A stretch of 26,281 nucleotides of DNA from a virus. A program made the position numbers and the translations under genes. The stretch is taken from IMG/VR virus record IMGVR_UViG_3300025828_000159, positions 1-26,281 of that record; one strand, given 5' to 3'. The notes under the pieces are model-generated. The model was given only the letters and a program-made list of their open reading frames with translations. It did no database searches and was not told where the DNA came from. Shown piece after piece: positions 23,041-26,281 of this stretch; the stretch's first letter is position 1; each line of letters starts with the position of its first letter.

Positions 23041-23748
23041 TTATTCTCCAGACTCTTCAGTTCGTTTTACGATAGAGAAACGAATCTTTCTATCATTATC
23101 CGTCGTTTCCATTAATTCTTTATAATATTCACTTTTACCAATAGGTTCAATGAATAACTGTTCTCTGCGATCATATGCAAACTGTTGAAAAGGACCAAAA
23201 CAATCTACATAATGTAGAAATAATTGACATTGCCAATCTGTTGTTTTAGGTGGATTAAACTTTTCTCGCCAATGCGGTACGTCACATCCACGATAAATCA
23301 TTGCTTCTTTAGGTTGGACAGAAACAGGCATTCTTACTGTTAAGTCATCTGGATCTGCATACCAGATAGGCCAGTCAAACTTCCCAGATTGTCCTAGATT
23401 GATTGTAACAGAGATTTCACAAGAAGGTCTATCAGAATGATAGCGTAATTCTTCACCAGGACCATATACACGCATGTAGGTATATGTGGGTAAGAGTTTT
23501 AAACCTGTAAGTTCTTCCATTTTAGGAAGACAATCAACCATTACATATTCACACATAGGTTGTCCATACCAAGCCTTAGAGTTGATGGGACATTGTGAGT
23601 CGTTTAGTTTATTTTCAGTATCTTCTTTTGCTAATTTAACATATTCATCTGAGATAATTTTAGCGACATCGGCGTCTACAAAGTCATCTACTGCTAGGTA
23701 TTTCTTCTTTTGAAAATAATATACACCAGCACTATTACGAAGTTTCAT
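23041..23748 (-). CDS. Second Fe(II)/2-oxoglutarate oxygenase, different subfamily
   Basis: 235 residues. The core has His104-x-Asp106 (ELRYHSDRPSCEISVTINLG) and His159 (IYRGCDVPHWRE), an order and spacing typical of the cupin-like dioxygenase fold. The C-terminal part DWQCQLFLHYVDCFGP continues the barrel. The region before the iron site contains AWYGQPMCEYVMVDCLPKMEEL. It is unlike the neighbouring PKHD enzyme in sequence, so the pair is not a recent duplication. ATG 23748 has GGAG 7 bases before it, and an extended -10 promoter lies upstream. Substrate unknown; a protein or nucleotide modification is possible. Confidence 0.85.
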   Translation of the reverse strand: MKLRNSAGVYYFQKKKYLAVDDFVDADVAKIISDEYVKLAKEDTENKLNDSQCPINSKAWYGQPMCEYVMVDCLPKMEELTGLKLLPTYTYMRVYGPGEELRYHSDRPSCEISVTINLGQSGKFDWPIWYADPDDLTVRMPVSVQPKEAMIYRGCDVPHWREKFNPPKTTDWQCQLFLHYVDCFGPFQQFAYDRREQLFIEPIGKSEYYKELMETTDNDRKIRFSIVKRTEESGE

Positions 23749-23767
23749 TCATTTTCTCCATTTAAAA

Positions 23768-23796
23768 ATTATACCACATCACATTATATATAATAA
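23768..23796 (-). promoter_or_regulatory. Possible extended -10 promoter for the oxygenase pair
   Basis: Minus strand TGGTATAAT (TATAAT at 23768-23773) fits an extended -10; the -35 position TTATTA matches only three of six consensus bases. It is 19 bases before the ATG at 23748, near the right limit of the AT-rich part of the window. Confidence 0.4.
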
Positions 23797-23850
23797 TATT
23801 TTAACCAAGGCTACGGATTCCCGAGTGAAGCGTGGGGAACAATACCACAA

Positions 23851-24456
23851 TTATCGCCAAGGTGGACCCCGGAACCAGCAGACCAGGGATTCCCGTTTTC
23901 CGCGGGTCAAGGGCGTGACTCGGTGCATCGCGTTCGACGGGAAACAGACAATCGACCCCGCCTCTTTCGGGAAGGATATTGGCACGGGGCGAAGCTCATT
24001 GTCACGCATCGTGAGCAGTTCGAGTTCGCAGCCGTCGTAATCTTCCGGATCGGACAATTGCACCACACAGGTTACCTTGCGAATGTTCCCTGTGGGGGCC
24101 GCGGTAGATCCGCCTGAATCGTCCGAGTGCCACGTATAGTGATCTTGTGTCTCCCGGTAGATCGTGTATTGCAGGGGCTCGATCTCGCGGATATCGACGT
24201 CCCAACCGGCCGCGCGAAACACGTGATTTTGAATCGGGCGGACAAACCGAAAATCTTCCTCCCGAGACAACCACCGCACCTTGTTCTTGCGAACATCCGG
24301 GCCGTCGCCACCCGAGGTAGATGCTTCTTCCTCCGAGACGTCTCTCGCCAATCGGCGAAGTTCCATGACCTGTTCTGGCCAAAACCACCGGCGGTGATAC
24401 TGAAACCAGACCGGGCTATTGATCGCCCCGAGTCCTTGCCCATCGAGCCCAATCAT
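23851..24456 (-). CDS. PKHD-type Fe(II)/2-oxoglutarate oxygenase (GC-rich copy)
   Basis: 201-residue homologue of the enzyme at 22338-23039. Ligands are His110-x-Asp112 (HYTWHSD) and His178 (NAMHRVTPLTRG), with Arg188 for 2-oxoglutarate. The shared blocks are WFWPEQVMELRRLA, VRKNKVRWL, EPLQYTIYR, VVQLSDPEDYDGCELELL and VCWFRGPPW. It lacks the roughly 30-residue charged loop of the AT-rich copy. Codon use is strongly GC-biased, so the two diverged in different genomes. The start ATG overlaps the sulfotransferase stop by 4 bases. Substrate unknown. Confidence 0.88.
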   Translation of the reverse strand: MIGLDGQGLGAINSPVWFQYHRRWFWPEQVMELRRLARDVSEEEASTSGGDGPDVRKNKVRWLSREEDFRFVRPIQNHVFRAAGWDVDIREIEPLQYTIYRETQDHYTWHSDDSGGSTAAPTGNIRKVTCVVQLSDPEDYDGCELELLTMRDNELRPVPISFPKEAGSIVCFPSNAMHRVTPLTRGKRESLVCWFRGPPWR

Positions 24457-25121
24457 ATCATGGGTCGCACTTCGTGAAGGTTCCGGTGATTTAGCACGTA
24501 GCTTGCACCGCTGGTGTCTATGCTCGGTGCGGACAGATCATATCGATGCGGCGCGAGGTCTAAGAACGTCTCTACGTCTCGCAGGGTATTCTCCGGCTCG
24601 CGGATCCAATCCTCATATTCGAGCACGAGCCAACTTTTTGAGCGGATCGCCAGCGATAGCTCCGTCGTTTGAGCAAAAACCCGTGCCTTCGAGATGAACT
24701 GATCCACCTCTCGTGCATCCATAGTTGATGGCAACGCGTCTCGGAACGATTGCTCTATTTCCGCGAACGGCCGCCGGACATAGATTAGCGGTAAGTCTTC
24801 CCCGAACACGTCGAGGAACATATTTCGATTGGCCAGCGTGCTCCAGTGCCCGCTTTTGTCCAGCGCAAAAGTCTTAGCGCTACAGGATCGAAAGAACGCG
24901 TCCGCCGTCCCTCGGAAAAACTGAGACATGCCCTGTCTGACTTCAACGGAGGATAGCTCTATCGAAAAATTTCTGTCCGTGTAGAGTTCGTATTGCCTCC
25001 ACAACAACTCCACCAAGGGCGACTGAAACGGCACGTACAAATCCGGGTGCTGATTGAGCATGGCGGAGAATATCGTGGTTCCACTACGGGGCGTACCGGT
25101 GATCGCGCCTTTGAGTATCAT
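24453..25121 (-). CDS. Sulfotransferase-family protein
   Basis: 222 residues. It begins MILKGAITGTPRSGTTIFSAML: the GTPRSGTT loop (residues 9-16) is the 5'-phosphosulfate-binding site of PAPS-dependent sulfotransferases. LIYVRRPFAEIEQSFRDAL (about residues 111-129) fits the 3'-phosphate-binding motif with its Arg and Ser. LVLEYEDWIREPENTLRDVETFLDL near the C-terminus matches the usual closing helix. It would transfer sulfate from PAPS to a sugar, lipid or tyrosine. In a phage it could decorate fibre proteins or cell-surface glycans; this is inference from context beside an adhesin. It overlaps the neighbouring genes by 4 bases at both ends. Confidence 0.85.
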   Translation of the reverse strand: MILKGAITGTPRSGTTIFSAMLNQHPDLYVPFQSPLVELLWRQYELYTDRNFSIELSSVEVRQGMSQFFRGTADAFFRSCSAKTFALDKSGHWSTLANRNMFLDVFGEDLPLIYVRRPFAEIEQSFRDALPSTMDAREVDQFISKARVFAQTTELSLAIRSKSWLVLEYEDWIREPENTLRDVETFLDLAPHRYDLSAPSIDTSGASYVLNHRNLHEVRPMI

Positions 25122-25528
25122 TCCCAGACTTTCAACTGTTCGTTCCAGGTTTTACAAGTGAAGGTTCCCTGTTCCGGATTACCTTCATCCGGCATTCCTT
25201 TCGGCGGCACCCACCGCGCGATTTTTTTATCCAACACCCACGAAGGGTACGGCTTGTCGCTGTCGAGAAACAGATCTTCCGCGGCGTCGTACTTCCCGCC
25301 CACCCGAGCGAAGTTGCCTCGCTTTGGAGATTTCCCTCGACGATGAACGCCGTTCTTCATGTTAAACGACGTTTGTTTGAAGGTGTTTTTGCTGCCCGTG
25401 ACGCGCTGGCAAAAATCGATGCCAATATCTTCGTTCTCCTCGCCAAAAACGTCGAGCGTGTCTTCGTCCGCAACGACGATGACATTGACCACATTCCCGT
25501 CAGAATCTATTTCCGCAAAGTGAGCCAT
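25118..25528 (-). CDS. Small phage fibre-associated protein (MAHFAEID family)
   Basis: 136 residues of a type I recognise beside tail-fibre genes in many marine phages. The N-terminus MAHFAEIDSDGNVVNVIVVAD is the hallmark, followed by IGIDFCQRVTGSKNTFKQTSFN, ARVGGKYDAAEDLFL and DKPYPSWVLDKKIARWVPP. The latter echoes the common PYPSWVLD-x-x-x-W-x-PP motif. The end TWNEQLKVWE is also typical. No enzyme motif is seen. Function is unknown; a structural or adhesin accessory role is likely from context. It is preceded by a short duplicate of its own start at 25532-25558. Confidence 0.8.
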   Translation of the reverse strand: MAHFAEIDSDGNVVNVIVVADEDTLDVFGEENEDIGIDFCQRVTGSKNTFKQTSFNMKNGVHRRGKSPKRGNFARVGGKYDAAEDLFLDSDKPYPSWVLDKKIARWVPPKGMPDEGNPEQGTFTCKTWNEQLKVWE

Positions 25529-25531
25529 CTT

Positions 25532-25558
25532 TTAATCCAATTCCGCTAAGTGAGCCAT
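25532..25558 (-). other. Duplicated gene-start remnant (8-codon ORF)
   Basis: Minus strand ATG GCT CAC TTA GCG GAA TTG GAT TAA encodes MAHLAELD and stops. It is nearly identical to the start of the following gene (MAHFAEID), whose ATG is only 3 bases after this stop. Its ATG shares one base with the stop of the glycine-rich gene (TGATG). It looks like the leftover of a second MAHF-type gene deleted by recombination, or a leader peptide coupling the two genes. Confidence 0.75.
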
Positions 25559-26281
25559 CAGGGCACCGTGAACGTCCCGGTTGAGTTGAATTCGTGTATG
25601 TAGTGCGTTGGAGTTTGGGTTTTGGTCCCACCCGATATGTCCGCCGGAGCATTTCCATAGGTGGGGTCGTTTTTGGGATATCGAACAACCACTTTACCCG
25701 AGCCCCCCGCGCCGCCAGGAGTGGAGGGAGAGGTCGCGCCGCCGCCGCCGCCGCCGGTATTCGTCGCCCCCACTTCCGGCCCGGGCGTCGGGTTCCCGCC
25801 GTCTCCGCCGCCACCCGTGCCGCCGACGCCATAGTTAGGATCCCCGCCTGCGCCGCCGCCCCCGCCGCCTGCGTAGTTGACCGGCGAGCCCGTGTAATCG
25901 TTGGGCGAACCCGCGCCACCAGGACCGCCGCTGTTTGCGGGAGAAGGACCAAATGTTCCCGCGGAGCCCGCGGCCGCTTTTCCGCCGCCCCCGCCGCCGC
26001 CGCCAATGGCCCCGCCGCCGGCCCAACCCGCGCCCGGCCCCCCAGGGTTCCCTTGCCCCGCGACCCCGGTGCCACCGCCAGTGGGAGCGTACATGGGACC
26101 GCCGCCCCCGGATCCACCCGGCACGCCTGTTGACCGAGCGCCTGGATTTCCGCTTCCTCCGCCCCCACCAGCAGACGTGACCGGCGCGGGCCCGTGCCCC
26201 CACACACTATTTCCTCCAGAACCGCCGATAACATCCGGGGACGAAGCCGGGGGGCCAGACGCCCTTCCCGCAGCCCCGCCC
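25558..26281 (-). CDS. Glycine-rich tail-fibre adhesin, C-terminal part (partial)
   Basis: Open frame from the right edge to TGA at 25558, about 240 residues seen; the start is outside the window (GTG 26205 is internal). The sequence is dominated by poly-Gly runs (up to 8) mixed with Pro, Ala, Ser and Asn, as in phage adhesins that form polyglycine-II lattices at the fibre tip. The C-terminal end has the recurrent motifs GGSGKVVVRYP and HYIHEFNSTGTFTVP. Base composition is extremely GC-rich. Host-receptor binding is inferred from resemblance to glycine-rich fibre tips. The small MAHF-type gene downstream is a common companion. Confidence 0.82.
   Translation of the reverse strand, partial: GGAAGRASGPPASSPDVIGGSGGNSVWGHGPAPVTSAGGGGGSGNPGARSTGVPGGSGGGGPMYAPTGGGTGVAGQGNPGGPGAGWAGGGAIGGGGGGGGKAAAGSAGTFGPSPANSGGPGGAGSPNDYTGSPVNYAGGGGGGAGGDPNYGVGGTGGGGDGGNPTPGPEVGATNTGGGGGGATSPSTPGGAGGSGKVVVRYPKNDPTYGNAPADISGGTKTQTPTHYIHEFNSTGTFTVP

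Larger units (their letters stand above)
23815..26281. other. GC-rich segment with foreign composition
   Basis: From about 23815 to the right edge the sequence changes abruptly from strongly AT-rich to clearly GC-rich, with long C/G runs. All four genes here are on the minus strand and mostly overlap by 1-4 bases. No TATAAATA-type late promoter was found in it. The junction falls in the 102-base spacer 23749-23850; no att-like repeat, tRNA or transposase is visible there. It may be a horizontally acquired cassette or an assembly join. Confidence 0.85.

Noticed and set aside
23821-23847. Weak hairpin (TTCCC/GGGAA) after the GC-rich oxygenase considered as a terminator
   Set aside because: Five-base stem with a 12-base loop and no T-run next to it.
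24127-24477. Plus-strand 116-codon frame opposite the GC-rich oxygenase
   Set aside because: Shadow of a gene with intact catalytic motifs; no ribosome binding site or recognisable domain.
25594-26133. Long plus-strand open frame (179 codons) in the GC-rich end
   Set aside because: It is antisense to the glycine-rich gene; GC-rich sequence lacks stops in all frames, and the Arg/Ala-rich product has no domain.
25500-26234. Alternative minus-strand frame of 244 codons over the adhesin gene
   Set aside because: The Ala/Arg-rich product is low in complexity and overlaps the following gene; the polyglycine frame with GGSGKVVVRYP and STGTFTV motifs is the real one.

Overview
This window looks like part of the genome of a marine T4-like myovirus. 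Almost every real gene lies on the minus strand. Read right to left, the genes follow the T4 morphogenesis order: neck gp13, gp14, gp15; terminase gp16 and gp17; sheath gp18; tube gp19; portal gp20; core gp67-like; protease gp21; scaffold gp22; major capsid gp23; a tail-tube-fold protein that is probably gp3; then UvsY, UvsW, late sigma gp55, gp47 and gp46. The gp23 to gp3 to uvsY-uvsW to 55-47-46 order, the single capsid gene without an adjacent gp24, and the low GC content fit T4-like phages of AT-rich marine bacteria (pelagiphage or cyanophage relatives). No host gene, tRNA, CRISPR array or IS element was seen.

Positions 1-5.3 kb hold replication, recombination and late-transcription control: gp46 (runs off the left edge, TTG start), gp47 (broken by a one-base frameshift), a possible micro-ORF, gp55, a small beta-rich protein, UvsW and UvsY. 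gp55 and uvsY have host sigma70-type promoters. Positions 5.3-22.3 kb hold the virion genes. Most transcription units here start with a T4 late promoter (TATAAATA or AATAAATA) about 20-45 nt before the start codon. Two strong hairpin terminators separate units. Several non-T4 items are inserted: a collagen-like fibre gene between portal and core genes, a core precursor with four (I/L)xE|A maturation-protease sites, a short MscS-like protein plus a small membrane protein between gp16 and gp17, and a plus-strand orphan NUMOD3 ORF between gp17 and gp18.

Positions 22.3-23.75 kb carry two AT-rich Fe(II)/2-oxoglutarate oxygenases. At about 23.8 kb the composition changes abruptly to GC-rich and stays so to the right edge. 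This part encodes a second PKHD-type oxygenase related to the one at 22.3 kb, a sulfotransferase, a small fibre-associated protein with a duplicated gene start, and a partial glycine-rich adhesin. These genes are also on the minus strand and overlap, but show no T4 late promoter. The segment is either a recently acquired accessory or host-range cassette, or an assembly join between two phages.

No stretch over 300 bases lacks a gene. The longest spacer in the minus-strand gene run is 16750-17029, which holds the NUMOD3 ORF. Frame breaks, starts and motifs were read directly from the sequence. Family names rest on motif recognition and gene order, without database searches.
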